Source: Pseudomonas denitrificans (nom. rej.)
GTDB lineage: Bacteria; Pseudomonadota; Gammaproteobacteria; Pseudomonadales; Pseudomonadaceae
Direction of reading: 5' to 3'
Length of the DNA stretch: 64,000 bases
NCBI RefSeq assembly: GCF_008807415.1
Contig: NZ_CP043626.1
Location: forward strand, 4,254,501-4,318,500
Under the pieces are notes generated by a model. That model searched no databases. It saw nothing but the letters and a program-made list of their open reading frames with translations, and had not been told where the DNA came from. Every line of letters begins with the position of its first letter. The first letter of the stretch is position 1. Below are positions 46,617 to 55,374 of this stretch, piece after piece. Made by a program: the position numbers and the translations under genes.

Positions 46617-48085
46617 CAGCGCATGCACCGACGCACGAACGTCCGCCGATGATGGCGATACAGCACAAAATCAAAAACCATCACGATCAACGCTACAAAC
46701 CCCACATAAATCAAACCAGTCCACTCCGGGGGCCGACCTTCCAGCACCACTTCGCGATAACAGGCGATCAGCACAGCCATGGGGTTGTACTCGAGTATCT
46801 TGGCGACGCCCCCAGGTATATGCCGGTAATCGTAAATAACCCCAGACAAGAACATCAGCAGCGTCAGGCCTGTTGCGACCAGATTGGCCAAGTCCCGTAA
46901 AAACGGGATAATCGCCGCCAGCAACAATCCCAAGGCAAGAGTCAGAAGAAACTGAACAAGTAAAATTCCGGGCAGCCACAGAATATTCAGGCTCAGACTT
47001 TTTTCATCAACAACAAGCCCCAACGCCAGGAGGAAGAGCAACGCCGGCAATTGTTTCATTGTCGCTTGTACTATCGCGACCAGCGGAAAGAACGAGGGCA
47101 TGATTCCGGTATTCAACATCAGACCCTGGCCGGAAATGATGCTGTTCGCACTCATGGAAATGGCCTTAGAGAACCACATCCAGGGCACCAGGCCACACAG
47201 TAAAAACAGCCCGTAGTTGTCACCACCGCTGTTGAGAACCTGAGAGAACAACAGGTAATAGATGATCAGGTGCAGCAGTGGCTCAATGATTACCCATGCA
47301 TAGTTCAGATGATTTCGTGATGACTCGGACTTCAGGTTGAGCAGCGCTTTGATCAGGACAAGCTGAATGAAGTGCTCTCCACCCTGCGACGTCTGGCTCT
47401 TGCGTTCCATCGTCTGCACGGTCGCGGGAGAGCTCACGCTATCGACACCGTACAGAGCGGCCAGGCGATATTTCTTCGCCTCCGCCAGTTTTCCCTGCTG
47501 CTTGCAGGCATTCGAAAGCTGCGTATAACCACGCGAGTATTCAGGTTTGGCCTCTACGACCCGGCGCCAGCGAGATTCGGCCTGCTCCCAGTCTTCAGAG
47601 TGTTCTGCAATTTCTGCATGCTGCAACAAGGGCTCGATTCGACCCTGGGCATGCTCGCGAGCCCGACTATTGAAGTTCTCGGCCTCTCGAGTGTTGCCGG
47701 TACGCAGTTCAAGATCAGCAGATTTGCCGAGCAGCTCCCAGTGTTCAGGACATTGCTCGCAACCTTGCGCCAGCAGCTCCCGCTCCAGAGTCGGATTCTT
47801 CTGCAGGCGGGCGCATTCCGCACTGCTCAGCCAGGTACTGGAATGCTTGGGGAAATGCTCGCGCGCGAACGCCAGCAAGTCGCCAGCGGCGCCGATGTCG
47901 CCTTGGCGCATCAGGCTGATCGCACCTTGTATCCAGGGCGCCGGATGTCCTCGGTACTGTTCGCGGAATACTTTCCAGAGAGCAGAGGCGTCAGCCCAGC
48001 GCTTTTCTCGCATGGGCTTGAGCGCCAGCTCGAAGGCATCAGCGGCGGCAAGGGGCTCGATGCCGGATAAAGTGCTGGTGGTCAT
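46616..48085 (-). CDS. wzm: TPR-domain fused to polysaccharide ABC exporter permease (Wzm/TagG-type)
   Basis: 489 residues. Residues 1-225 are hydrophilic and helical with tetratricopeptide-like repeats (EDWEQAESRWRRVVEAKPEY, SRGYTQLSNACKQQGKLAEA). Residues about 235-489 are an ABC-2 permease with six membrane segments and the motifs SRNHLNYAWVIIEPLLHLIIYYLLF and YNPMAVLIACYREVVLEG, typical of Wzm/TagG. Stand-alone Wzm is about 260 residues, so the TPR half is extra. It may dock the polymerase or Wzt on the cytosolic side. It overlaps rmlC by 4 bp upstream and wzt by 3 bp downstream. Confidence 0.9.
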   Translation of the reverse strand: MTTSTLSGIEPLAAADAFELALKPMREKRWADASALWKVFREQYRGHPAPWIQGAISLMRQGDIGAAGDLLAFAREHFPKHSSTWLSSAECARLQKNPTLERELLAQGCEQCPEHWELLGKSADLELRTGNTREAENFNSRAREHAQGRIEPLLQHAEIAEHSEDWEQAESRWRRVVEAKPEYSRGYTQLSNACKQQGKLAEAKKYRLAALYGVDSVSSPATVQTMERKSQTSQGGEHFIQLVLIKALLNLKSESSRNHLNYAWVIIEPLLHLIIYYLLFSQVLNSGGDNYGLFLLCGLVPWMWFSKAISMSANSIISGQGLMLNTGIMPSFFPLVAIVQATMKQLPALLFLLALGLVVDEKSLSLNILWLPGILLVQFLLTLALGLLLAAIIPFLRDLANLVATGLTLLMFLSGVIYDYRHIPGGVAKILEYNPMAVLIACYREVVLEGRPPEWTGLIYVGFVALIVMVFDFVLYRHHRRTFVRRCMR

Positions 48086-48627
48086 TTGAAAACTTCGGCA
48101 TGTGCCAGACTGGCACCGGCACTGTCCTTAACCGACAACTGCGGCTCCCCCTCTAACGGCCACTCGATACCAATCTGCGGGTCGTTCCAGGCAATGCAGC
48201 GCTCATGCGCGGGGGCGTAGTAGTCGGTGGTCTTGTAAAGGAACTCCGCGGTCTCGGAGAGAACAACGAATCCATGGGCGAAACCTTCCGGCACCCACAG
48301 CTGATGCTTGTTCTCGGCAGACAGGTGCACACCGACCCACTGGCCGAAAGTCGGCGAGCCGCGGCGGATATCCACGGCCACGTCGAATACCTCGCCCAGG
48401 ACCACTCGTACCAGCTTGCCCTGGGACTGCTGCACCTGATAATGGAGGCCGCGGAGCACGCCTTTGATCGACCGCGAGTGATTGTCCTGAACGAAAGTCA
48501 CAGGGCGTCCGACCACCTCGTCGAAGACCTTCTGGTTGAAGCTCTCGAAGAAGAAGCCGCGCTCGTCGCCAAACACCCGGGGCTCGAACAGCACCACGTC
48601 CGGGATGGCCATCTTGCTCGCTTTCAT
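48082..48627 (-). CDS. rmlC: dTDP-4-dehydrorhamnose 3,5-epimerase
   Basis: 181-residue cupin enzyme, third step of dTDP-L-rhamnose synthesis. Motifs include [33 protein letters not shown] (catalytic His), [16 protein letters not shown] and VPEGFAHGF. It starts at [14 protein letters not shown], overlapping the rmlA stop by 4 bp, and its own stop overlaps the TPR-Wzm start. This chains rhamnose synthesis to glycan export on one mRNA. Confidence 0.96.
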   Translation of the reverse strand: MKASKMAIPDVVLFEPRVFGDERGFFFESFNQKVFDEVVGRPVTFVQDNHSRSIKGVLRGLHYQVQQSQGKLVRVVLGEVFDVAVDIRRGSPTFGQWVGVHLSAENKHQLWVPEGFAHGFVVLSETAEFLYKTTDYYAPAHERCIAWNDPQIGIEWPLEGEPQLSVKDSAGASLAHAEVFK

Positions 48628-49510
48628 CCGTAGATCGTCTCTTGGAGCAGGCGCTTGAGGTACTGGCCGTAACCGTTCTTCAGCATCGGCGCGGCAAGCT
48701 CTTCCAGTTGCTGGGACGTGATCCACTGCTGACGGAAGGCCACTTCCTCGGGGCAGGCCACTTTCAGGCCCTGGCGGTGCTCGATAGTCGCGATGTAGTG
48801 GCTTGCTTCGAGCAGCGAGTCATGGGTACCGGTGTCCAGCCAGGCATAACCGCGCCCCATGATTTCCACCGACAGGTTCCCCTGCTCCAGGTAGATCCGG
48901 TTGACGTCAGTGATCTCCAGCTCGCCGCGGGCGGAGGGCTTGATGCTCTTGGCGATGTCCACAACCTGCTGGTCGTAGAAGTACAAGCCGGTAACGGCGT
49001 AATTGGACTTTGGCTGCAGCGGCTTTTCTTCCAGGCTGATGGCCTTGCCCTGAGCATCGAACTCAACCACGCCGTAACGCTCGGGATCGTTCACGTGGTA
49101 GGCGAACACGGAGGCGCCCTGCTCACGCTCGGATGCGCTGTCGAGCAGCTCGCTGAACTGGTGGCCGTAGAAGATGTTGTCGCCGAGCACCAGTGCCGAG
49201 AGGTCGTTGCCGATGAACTGCTCGCCAATCAGAAACGCCTGGGCCAGGCCGTCCGGCGAGGCCTGCACTGCGTAGGAGATGTTCACCCCCAGCGGTGGCC
49301 ATCGCCCAGAAGCTGTTCGAAGCGCGGAGTGTCCTGCGGCGTGGAAATGATCAGGATGTCGCGGATACCCGCCAGCATCAGGGTGGTGAGCGGGTAGTAG
49401 ATCATCGGTTTGTCGTACACCGGCAGCAGCTGCTTGGAGATCGACAGCGTTGCCGGATGAAGTCGAGTGCCTGACCCGCCGGCCAGGATGATTCCTTTAC
49501 GTTTGCTCAT
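48624..49510 (-). pseudogene. rmlA: Glucose-1-phosphate thymidylyltransferase, frameshifted
   Basis: First step of dTDP-rhamnose synthesis. Start [22 protein letters not shown] (split at residue 20) with the pyrophosphorylase motif, reading normally to GDGHRWG. The frame then ends early. The rest ([17 protein letters not shown] to the C-terminus) is in the next frame. Adding one C to the C5 run at 49286-49290 restores [16 protein letters not shown] and a normal protein of about 295 residues. No other rmlA is in the window, so true loss would block this pathway unless a second copy exists. A consensus error is likely. Confidence 0.9.
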
Positions 49511-49512
49511 CA

Positions 49513-50409
49513 TTACTTCTCGATAATTTCCGTCAGCATCCGTGCTACCCCATGTTGCCAATGGGGGAGATTCAGCAGGAAGGCCTTCTGCAGCTTTTCG
49601 GTATTCAGGCGGGAATTCGCAGGGCGCTTGGCGGGCAACGGGTAGGCATCCGTCGTCAGCGCTCCGATGGCCTGGGCCGACACGCTCAACTCGACGCCGG
49701 CCGCGGTGGCCTGCTCAAGGACAAAACGGGCATACCCACACCAACTGATTTCGCCGCCAGCTGCCAGGTGGTAGAGGCCGCACAGCTCGGGCGAACGCAC
49801 GGCCGCCGTGATGGCGTGAGCGGTGACATCGGCGATCAGGTCCGCACCGGTGGGTGCTCCGAACTGATCATCGATCACGCCCAGACTGTCGCGCTCTCGC
49901 GCCAGGCGCAGCATGGTCCTGGCGAAATTGTTGCCGCGCGCGGCATAGACCCAGCAGGTGCGAAAGATCAGGTGCCGACAGCCAGAGGCCTGGATCGCCT
50001 GCTCGCCGGCCAACTTGCTCTGGCCGTAGACGTTCAGGGGGCCGACATCGTCGACCTCACGCCAGGGCGTCTGGCCGTGGCCGGGGAACACGTAGTCGGT
50101 CGAGTAATGCACCAGCAGCGCACCGTGGCGTGCCGCGGCCTCGGCCATCACGCCCAGCGCCTGGGCATTCACTCGCCGTGCCTGTTCCGGCTCCGACTCG
50201 GCCTTGTCCACCGCGGTGTACGCCGCGGCATTGACGATCACGTCCGGCGCAAAGCGCTCCAGCGTCGCGGCCAGCCCGTCGAGGTCAGCCAGATCGCCAC
50301 AATAGTCGGTACTGCGGGAATCCAGCGCCAGCAACTCGCCCAGGGGGGCCAGGCTGCGCTGCAGCTCCCAACCCACCTGGCCGTTCCTACCCAGCAGGAG
50401 AATCTTCAC
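49513..50409 (-). CDS. rmlD: dTDP-4-dehydrorhamnose reductase
   Basis: 298-residue short-chain reductase, last step of dTDP-L-rhamnose synthesis. It begins with the GTG start overlapping the rmlB stop (GTGA), giving (M)[15 protein letters not shown] with the NADPH loop. Catalytic STDYVFPG and YGQSKLAGE (Tyr-x3-Lys) are present. An ATG further upstream would add 30 residues lying inside rmlB. It is followed 2 bp later by rmlA. Confidence 0.95.
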   Translation of the reverse strand: MKILLLGRNGQVGWELQRSLAPLGELLALDSRSTDYCGDLADLDGLAATLERFAPDVIVNAAAYTAVDKAESEPEQARRVNAQALGVMAEAAARHGALLVHYSTDYVFPGHGQTPWREVDDVGPLNVYGQSKLAGEQAIQASGCRHLIFRTCWVYAARGNNFARTMLRLARERDSLGVIDDQFGAPTGADLIADVTAHAITAAVRSPELCGLYHLAAGGEISWCGYARFVLEQATAAGVELSVSAQAIGALTTDAYPLPAKRPANSRLNTEKLQKAFLLNLPHWQHGVARMLTEIIEK

Positions 50410-51476
50410 GAACTGCGCCCCGCGTAGTTCCTCTCCAGCCATTCGCGGTAGTTGCCGGACTGTACGCTTTCGACCCAGCCCTGGTTCGCCAGATACCACT
50501 CGACCGTCTTGCGAATACCGGTTTCAAAGGTTTCGGCCGGTTTCCAGCCCAGTTCGCGCTCAAGCTTGCGAGCGTCGATTGCGTAGCGACGGTCATGGCC
50601 GGGGCGGTCGGCGACATAGCTGATCTGCTCGCCATAGCCCTTGCCATCGGCTCGCGGGCGCAGCTCATCGAGCAGGGCGCAGACGCGGTTGACGATCTCC
50701 AGGTTGGGCTTTTCATTCCAGCCGCCAACGTTGTAGACCTCGCCCAGAGTGCCCGCCTCGAGCACTCGGCGGATGGCGCTGCAATGGTCCTTCACGTACA
50801 GCCAGTCACGAATCTGCTGACCATCGCCATACACCGGCAGTGCCTTGCCTGCCAGGGCATTGACGATCATCAGCGGGATGAGTTTTTCCGGGAAGTGATA
50901 GGGGCCGTAGTTGTTCGAGCAATTGGTGGTGAGCACCGGCAGGCCGTACGTGTGGTGATAGGCCCGGACCAGATGATCGCTCGCTGCCTTGCTCGCCGAG
51001 TACGGGCTGTTCGGCTCGTACTGGTGTTCTTCAGTGAAGGCCGGGGCGTCGCTGGTCAACGATCCGTACACTTCATCGGTCGAAACATGCAGGAAGCGGA
51101 ACTTTTCCTTCTCACTGCCTTCCAATCCATTCCAATAGGCACGTATCGCCTCGAGCAGGCGGAATGTCCCAACAATATTGGTCTGGATGAAATCTTCCGG
51201 GCCATGGATGGAACGATCGACATGCGACTCAGCCGCGAAATTGACGACCGCCCGCGGACGATACTTGCCCAGCAATGCCTGCAGCAGCTCGCCGTCGGCA
51301 ATGTCGCCGCGCACGAAAACGTGCCTGTCATCACCGTCCAGGCTGGCAAGGTTTTCCAGATTGCCGGCGTAAGTCAGCTTGTCCAGATTGATGACGGTTT
51401 CATCCGACTGGGCAACCCAGTCGAGCACGAAGTTGGCGCCGATGAAACCGGCGCCACCAGTTACCAGAATTGTCAT
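50406..51476 (-). CDS. rmlB: dTDP-glucose 4,6-dehydratase
   Basis: 356-residue extended short-chain dehydratase, second step of rhamnose synthesis. NAD loop [12 protein letters not shown], catalytic STDEVYG (Thr-Asp-Glu) and YSASKAASD (Tyr-x3-Lys) are visible, with [14 protein letters not shown] downstream. It is the first rml gene of the rmlBDAC block, 4 bp after the glycosyltransferase gene. Confidence 0.97.
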   Translation of the reverse strand: MTILVTGGAGFIGANFVLDWVAQSDETVINLDKLTYAGNLENLASLDGDDRHVFVRGDIADGELLQALLGKYRPRAVVNFAAESHVDRSIHGPEDFIQTNIVGTFRLLEAIRAYWNGLEGSEKEKFRFLHVSTDEVYGSLTSDAPAFTEEHQYEPNSPYSASKAASDHLVRAYHHTYGLPVLTTNCSNNYGPYHFPEKLIPLMIVNALAGKALPVYGDGQQIRDWLYVKDHCSAIRRVLEAGTLGEVYNVGGWNEKPNLEIVNRVCALLDELRPRADGKGYGEQISYVADRPGHDRRYAIDARKLERELGWKPAETFETGIRKTVEWYLANQGWVESVQSGNYREWLERNYAGRSS

Positions 51477-51480
51477 GTGA

Positions 51481-52479
51481 TCAGATCTTTTTCAGTAGTG
51501 TCGCGAGAGCCAGTCCAAGATTCCCTAAGAGGGTCTGCCGGTGCAGTCCAGCCTTGAGGATGCAAGCAACCCGGCCGGGCAGTCGTCGCTTGCGTGCCGC
51601 CTTGAAAAGCTTGAGGGTCTTGTGATGGTCCGTGCTCAAGCGATGACTCAGCGACTCGAGAGCACGAATGTTCTGGGCACTCCACTCGTAGAAGCGCCCC
51701 TGGAGAACAACGGCCAGACGCCGGAGGCGAGCGCACCAATCGGAGTTGGCACCTATCACGCTCCCATCGCGCTGGCGGTAGAACACGTGCGGTTGCGGAT
51801 CGTAATGAACGACCCCTCCCGCACCGGTGATCAGCTGGTAGCACCACCAGTCGTGGGACGGCACCTTCAACTCGGCACCGGCCTGCGCAATCAGCGCCCA
51901 CGCAGCCCGGTTGAACACCATGGCGTTGCCACCCCCGATGCTCTGCACCAGGGGATTCTTGAAATGCGGCGGCAACGAGAAATTCGCCGACACCCCCAGA
52001 GGGGTTTCCGCTTCACCGATGATCTGGGTGCGCCCGCAGTAAACCGCAGGGACTTCGGCAGGAATGCCGCGTAGCCAGTCGACGGCGACCTGCAGCTTTT
52101 CGGCGCTCCAGATATCGTCCTGATCGGACCAGGTGAAGTAGTCGGCCTCGATATCGGCTCGACACGTCAGCGATAGGAAGTTACGGGCCAAGCCTGCCCG
52201 CGGACCGCCAACCACTCTCAGCCTGCGCGCGCCCCACCGCTCGGCATAAGCCTGGAGCACCTCGTGCGTGCCGTCTTCCGGACCATCGTCGGAAACATGC
52301 AGCGACCAGTGCCGGTAGACCAGCTGTTCGAATGAATCGAATTGCCGGGCGAAGAATTCAGCACCGTTATGGGCGCACATGAGGATGGCAACAAAGGGAG
52401 CACCCGGGAGACTGAAGTCTCGGGAAAACGCCTGGTTGCACAGCATGTCGACGCCAGGAGGCTGGAGAAGCAACGCCAC
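51481..52479 (-). CDS. Family 2 glycosyltransferase (rhamnosyltransferase-like)
   Basis: 332-residue inverting GT-A transferase. N-terminal motif [20 protein letters not shown], first Asp in [10 protein letters not shown], and the DxD-type WSDQDDIW. A helical C-terminus of about 70 residues includes basic residues. It resembles RgpB/WbbL-type rhamnosyltransferases, so adding a rhamnose residue at the start or along the chain is plausible. I keep the GTG start at 52479; an ATG at 52446 is possible and the N-terminal 25 residues are not conserved enough to decide. It is the first gene of the leftward operon. Confidence 0.87.
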   Translation of the reverse strand: MALLLQPPGVDMLCNQAFSRDFSLPGAPFVAILMCAHNGAEFFARQFDSFEQLVYRHWSLHVSDDGPEDGTHEVLQAYAERWGARRLRVVGGPRAGLARNFLSLTCRADIEADYFTWSDQDDIWSAEKLQVAVDWLRGIPAEVPAVYCGRTQIIGEAETPLGVSANFSLPPHFKNPLVQSIGGGNAMVFNRAAWALIAQAGAELKVPSHDWWCYQLITGAGGVVHYDPQPHVFYRQRDGSVIGANSDWCARLRRLAVVLQGRFYEWSAQNIRALESLSHRLSTDHHKTLKLFKAARKRRLPGRVACILKAGLHRQTLLGNLGLALATLLKKI

Positions 52480-53191
52480 TGAATCTTCGTCCCTGAATAA
52501 CCCTCGCCACTGCGAGGCGGCCTTAAAGATGCACCATCAAAAAGCCATTACAAAAAACGTGGGTAGGGTATCACGGCTCCAGAAAATTCTTAAGAATTCG
52601 TTAAGGAATCGTGAAAACAGAAAATTAATCCTCTCTAGCCCTGAGCGCGAGCACTCAAATTTTCCATTGAAAATCGTCGATAATTACAAAAAAATCACTA
52701 AAATCTGCCATTTACAAATAACATCAAAAACTAGACCGCCTATAATCACCCATCCGATTTTCCCGGAACGATGCTTAGCGGTCATATCCTGTGACAATGC
52801 ATCCGAGCGCTACCCCACCCCTGGGCACGTAATTGAAGGCCTATGGCCATCAGCACGTACCGCGCTCAAACCGAACGTGGGCAGAAACTGAATCGCCAAA
52901 ACGCCCATAAGATCGGCCAGCGCGGCGGAGACAGAGCTTCCCGACGAGGTCAAGCCGACGAGCTCGATCTACGCCGGGTTCTGTGGCATCAATTCGTCGC
53001 GCCCTGCTGCGCGCACTAACGCACCGGCCTGCCCCGGAGAGGTGCGGAATGAAGCCGGAACGGGTAGCCGATTCGAAGGCGGGGTAACGGGCGGCGGATA
53101 CTCTCTGTGCGGGAACTCACCCGGCATACACGACCAGCAGAACAGGGTCCGCACTCAGCCGGCTATTGTGCCCTGAGCCCTGCTGGCAGAG
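52480..53191. other. AT-rich upstream region of the polysaccharide operon
   Basis: About 710 bp without a convincing gene on either strand. 52540-52760 is strikingly AT-rich for this genome and includes a 14-bp perfect palindrome AATTCTTAAGAATT (52585-52598) and a small hairpin (CCTCGC-CACT-GCGAGG, 52502-52517). This is the likely promoter and silencer-binding region (H-NS/MvaT-type AT tract) of the operon. 52900-53190 returns to GC-rich DNA with no recognised feature. No JUMPstart/ops motif was seen. Confidence 0.6.
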
Positions 53192-53863
53192 TCAGGCCAA
53201 CTCCTCTGCTCCACCCCAGAGGCGCCCCCCTGCGCCGGGCGTTTCCATCCACTGCTTCAACGACCGCGTCGGCAGGTCGAAGTACTCCCTCGTGCGTGCA
53301 TAACCATGTCCGCCCATGCGCCCAATGGCGTCGAGGCCGAGCTGGTCGATGTAGAGCGTCGCCGGGTCGATCAGGTCGTCCCGCACGTGGGCCATCAGCA
53401 CTTCGCCGAGGATGATTTCCCGTGACTGGCCGATGGACAGCGCCATCATCCGCCGACACTCCAGCGCCACCGGCGCCTCGCCGATGCGCGGGCAGCCGAC
53501 ACGGGTTCCGGGGATGGCGGTGAGTCCGGCGGCGACCAACTCGTCGAAGCCCGGCTCGAAGGGCACGGCGCAGACGTTCATGGCTTCCACCAGCGCGTCG
53601 GAGACGATGTTCACGGTGAACTCCTGGTTCTGCCGGATGTTCAGCGTGGTGTCCTTGGGACTCAGATCGCTGTAGTTCTCCACGCCCAGGGCGAGGATCG
53701 GCGGGTCGGCAGAGAGGGCGTTGAAGAAGCTGAAGGGCGCCGCGTTCACGCGCCCCTCGGCGTCGATGGTGGTGACCAGGGCGATGGGCCGGGGTACCAC
53801 ACTGCCAATGAGGATCTTGTATTTCTCGCGGGCGGAGAGCTGCTGGAAGTCGAAGCTGAGCAT
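53192..53863 (-). CDS. Flavin reductase-like (FMN-binding split barrel) protein
   Basis: 223-residue member of the flavoredoxin/DIM6 group, with VVPRPIALVTTIDAEGRVNAAP for FMN phosphate binding and the strand segment NAAPFSFFNALSADPP (the two overlap). The start at 53863 (MLSFDFQQLSAREKY) fits the family; the longer frame runs into the amidohydrolase gene. It is the last gene of the leftward operon, 11 bp after the first amidohydrolase. It may supply reduced flavin to an oxygenase encoded elsewhere or reduce a pathway intermediate. Confidence 0.85.
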   Translation of the reverse strand: MLSFDFQQLSAREKYKILIGSVVPRPIALVTTIDAEGRVNAAPFSFFNALSADPPILALGVENYSDLSPKDTTLNIRQNQEFTVNIVSDALVEAMNVCAVPFEPGFDELVAAGLTAIPGTRVGCPRIGEAPVALECRRMMALSIGQSREIILGEVLMAHVRDDLIDPATLYIDQLGLDAIGRMGGHGYARTREYFDLPTRSLKQWMETPGAGGRLWGGAEELA

Positions 53864-53874
53864 GGGGTGATCCT

Positions 53875-55374
53875 TCACGGGGCCGTTGGTGCGTGCGCGT
53901 CGAGTAGCGGTGCGGCGGCGCTGTACGAGTCGGCAAAGGGAATCGCGGAACGGAACAGCGTGCGCCATGGCGGGTTGCCGAAAGCGCGGTCGGCGTGGTG
54001 CTGCATCTGTTTCTGGAACAGCGCGTCGGCGCGGCGTTGCAGGTCGGCGTAATCGACACCGATCACCTGGCCGCCCTGCATCACGCTGCGACCGTCGATG
54101 AAGCTGGCGATGCAGTCATCGCCGCGGCCGGCGGTGAACAGGTTCTTCAGCGGATCGAAGAATGGGCCCTGATGGAAGTCGCCAAGGCGGAACACCGTGA
54201 TGTCTGCCCGGGCGCCGACGGCGAGACGGCCGAGGTCGTCGCGGCCCAGCGCCTGGGCGCCGCCGAGGGTGGCGGCGTTATAGAGATCGAGCATGCGCGT
54301 GTGTTCGGCGTCGCCCTCCTTCACCCGCGCGATGTTCAGGCCCTGGCGCAGGTTGTCGAGCATGTCCGCCGGGAAGGTGTCGGTGCCCATGGCGAGGTTG
54401 ATACCGCGTGCGCGGTAAGCGCCGAAGGAATCCAGCGCGTCGCCTTCGCGGGCGAACACCACCGGGCAATGCACCAGGCTCGCGCCGGTATCCGCGAGGC
54501 GCTGCAACTCATGCTCGCCGCTGTGCAGGATACCGTGGGGCAGCACGCTGCGCGGGTTGAGCAGGCCGTAGCCGTCGAGCCACTGCAGCGAGGACGTGTC
54601 GCGCAGGCGACGCACCAGCTCCACCTCGTAGCGCGACTGGCAGCAGTGCAGGCGCAGCGGCGCGCTCAGTTCGCGCTGTACAGCGGCGGTGCGCTCCAGC
54701 AGCGCAGGCGTACAGGTTTCGATGCGGTCCGGCAGCAGCGCACCGCGCACCAGGCCGTGGTGGGCGCCGTCGAAGTCATGGAAGAAGCGCTCGGCTTCCT
54801 TCAGTCCGGCGAGACCGGCAGCTTCGTCCCAGTGCTGCGCAGGGCTGCCGTCGGCGCGGGCATAGGTCATGCCGCTCATGTAGCAGGGGCCGAGGTAGGT
54901 GCGCAGGCCGAGCTCGCCGGACAGCGCGGCGACCCCGGCGAATTCGTCGTAGTGCTCGGCCCAGCGCCGGTAGTACATCGAGGTGATCGGCATGGCGGTG
55001 GTGATGCCGTTGCGGATCAGCTGGGTGAAGGCGTAGCGGTACTTGAACAGTTCCTCGTCCGGGCTGTAGCACTCGCTCGGCCCGGCACGCAGGTAGTCTT
55101 CGGACCACACGCGGCCCATGTTCCACTCGGCGCCGTTGTCCAGGGTGAGCACGGTGGAGTCGAGGTCGCCGAGGGCATCGAGGTCGATGAAGCCGGGGCC
55201 GATCAGCGCGTGACCGTAGTCGATCCACTGGCTGACGTCGCCGGGAAAGCCACGGCCAACGAAGACGATCCTGCCGCTCTCGAACACCACTTCGCCGTGG
55301 CGCCACAGCACGTGCTGCGCGCCGTCGAAGCCGACCACGAAGCTGGCTTTCAGGCCGATGCGTGGCGTGCTCAC
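53875..55374 (-). CDS. Amidohydrolase-superfamily protein with altered metal motif
   Basis: 499 residues, resembling the TRZ/ATZ and guanine/8-oxoguanine deaminase branch. It has the usual C-terminal ligands: His in LRLHCCQS and in LPHGILHS, plus Asp in INLAMGTDTFPAD. The normally invariant N-terminal H-x-H is missing. The corresponding position reads LIGPGFIDLDALGDLD, offering Asp residues instead. Either a subfamily with a different metal site or a non-hydrolytic relative. It overlaps the next amidohydrolase by 4 bp (ATGA) and is followed by a flavin reductase-like gene. Substrate unknown, probably a nitrogen-containing compound taken up by the ABC importer. Confidence 0.82.
   Translation of the reverse strand: MSTPRIGLKASFVVGFDGAQHVLWRHGEVVFESGRIVFVGRGFPGDVSQWIDYGHALIGPGFIDLDALGDLDSTVLTLDNGAEWNMGRVWSEDYLRAGPSECYSPDEELFKYRYAFTQLIRNGITTAMPITSMYYRRWAEHYDEFAGVAALSGELGLRTYLGPCYMSGMTYARADGSPAQHWDEAAGLAGLKEAERFFHDFDGAHHGLVRGALLPDRIETCTPALLERTAAVQRELSAPLRLHCCQSRYEVELVRRLRDTSSLQWLDGYGLLNPRSVLPHGILHSGEHELQRLADTGASLVHCPVVFAREGDALDSFGAYRARGINLAMGTDTFPADMLDNLRQGLNIARVKEGDAEHTRMLDLYNAATLGGAQALGRDDLGRLAVGARADITVFRLGDFHQGPFFDPLKNLFTAGRGDDCIASFIDGRSVMQGGQVIGVDYADLQRRADALFQKQMQHHADRAFGNPPWRTLFRSAIPFADSYSAAAPLLDAHAPTAP

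Noticed and set aside
52379..52891. 170-aa + strand frame across the AT-rich region
   Set aside because: It overlaps the glycosyltransferase start, has no ribosome site and shows no protein-like pattern.
52920..53050. Minus-strand sequence ACAGAACCCGGC with an AATTCGTC-like segment, resembling the 3' end of RNase P RNA
   Set aside because: The other RNase P conserved regions (for example GGAAAGTCCGGGCTCC) are missing upstream and there is too little space before the next gene. The short match is best taken as chance unless a covariance search says otherwise.
53163..54059. 298-aa frame overlapping the flavin reductase gene
   Set aside because: Arg/Pro-rich shadow. The correct frame has the FMN split-barrel motifs.
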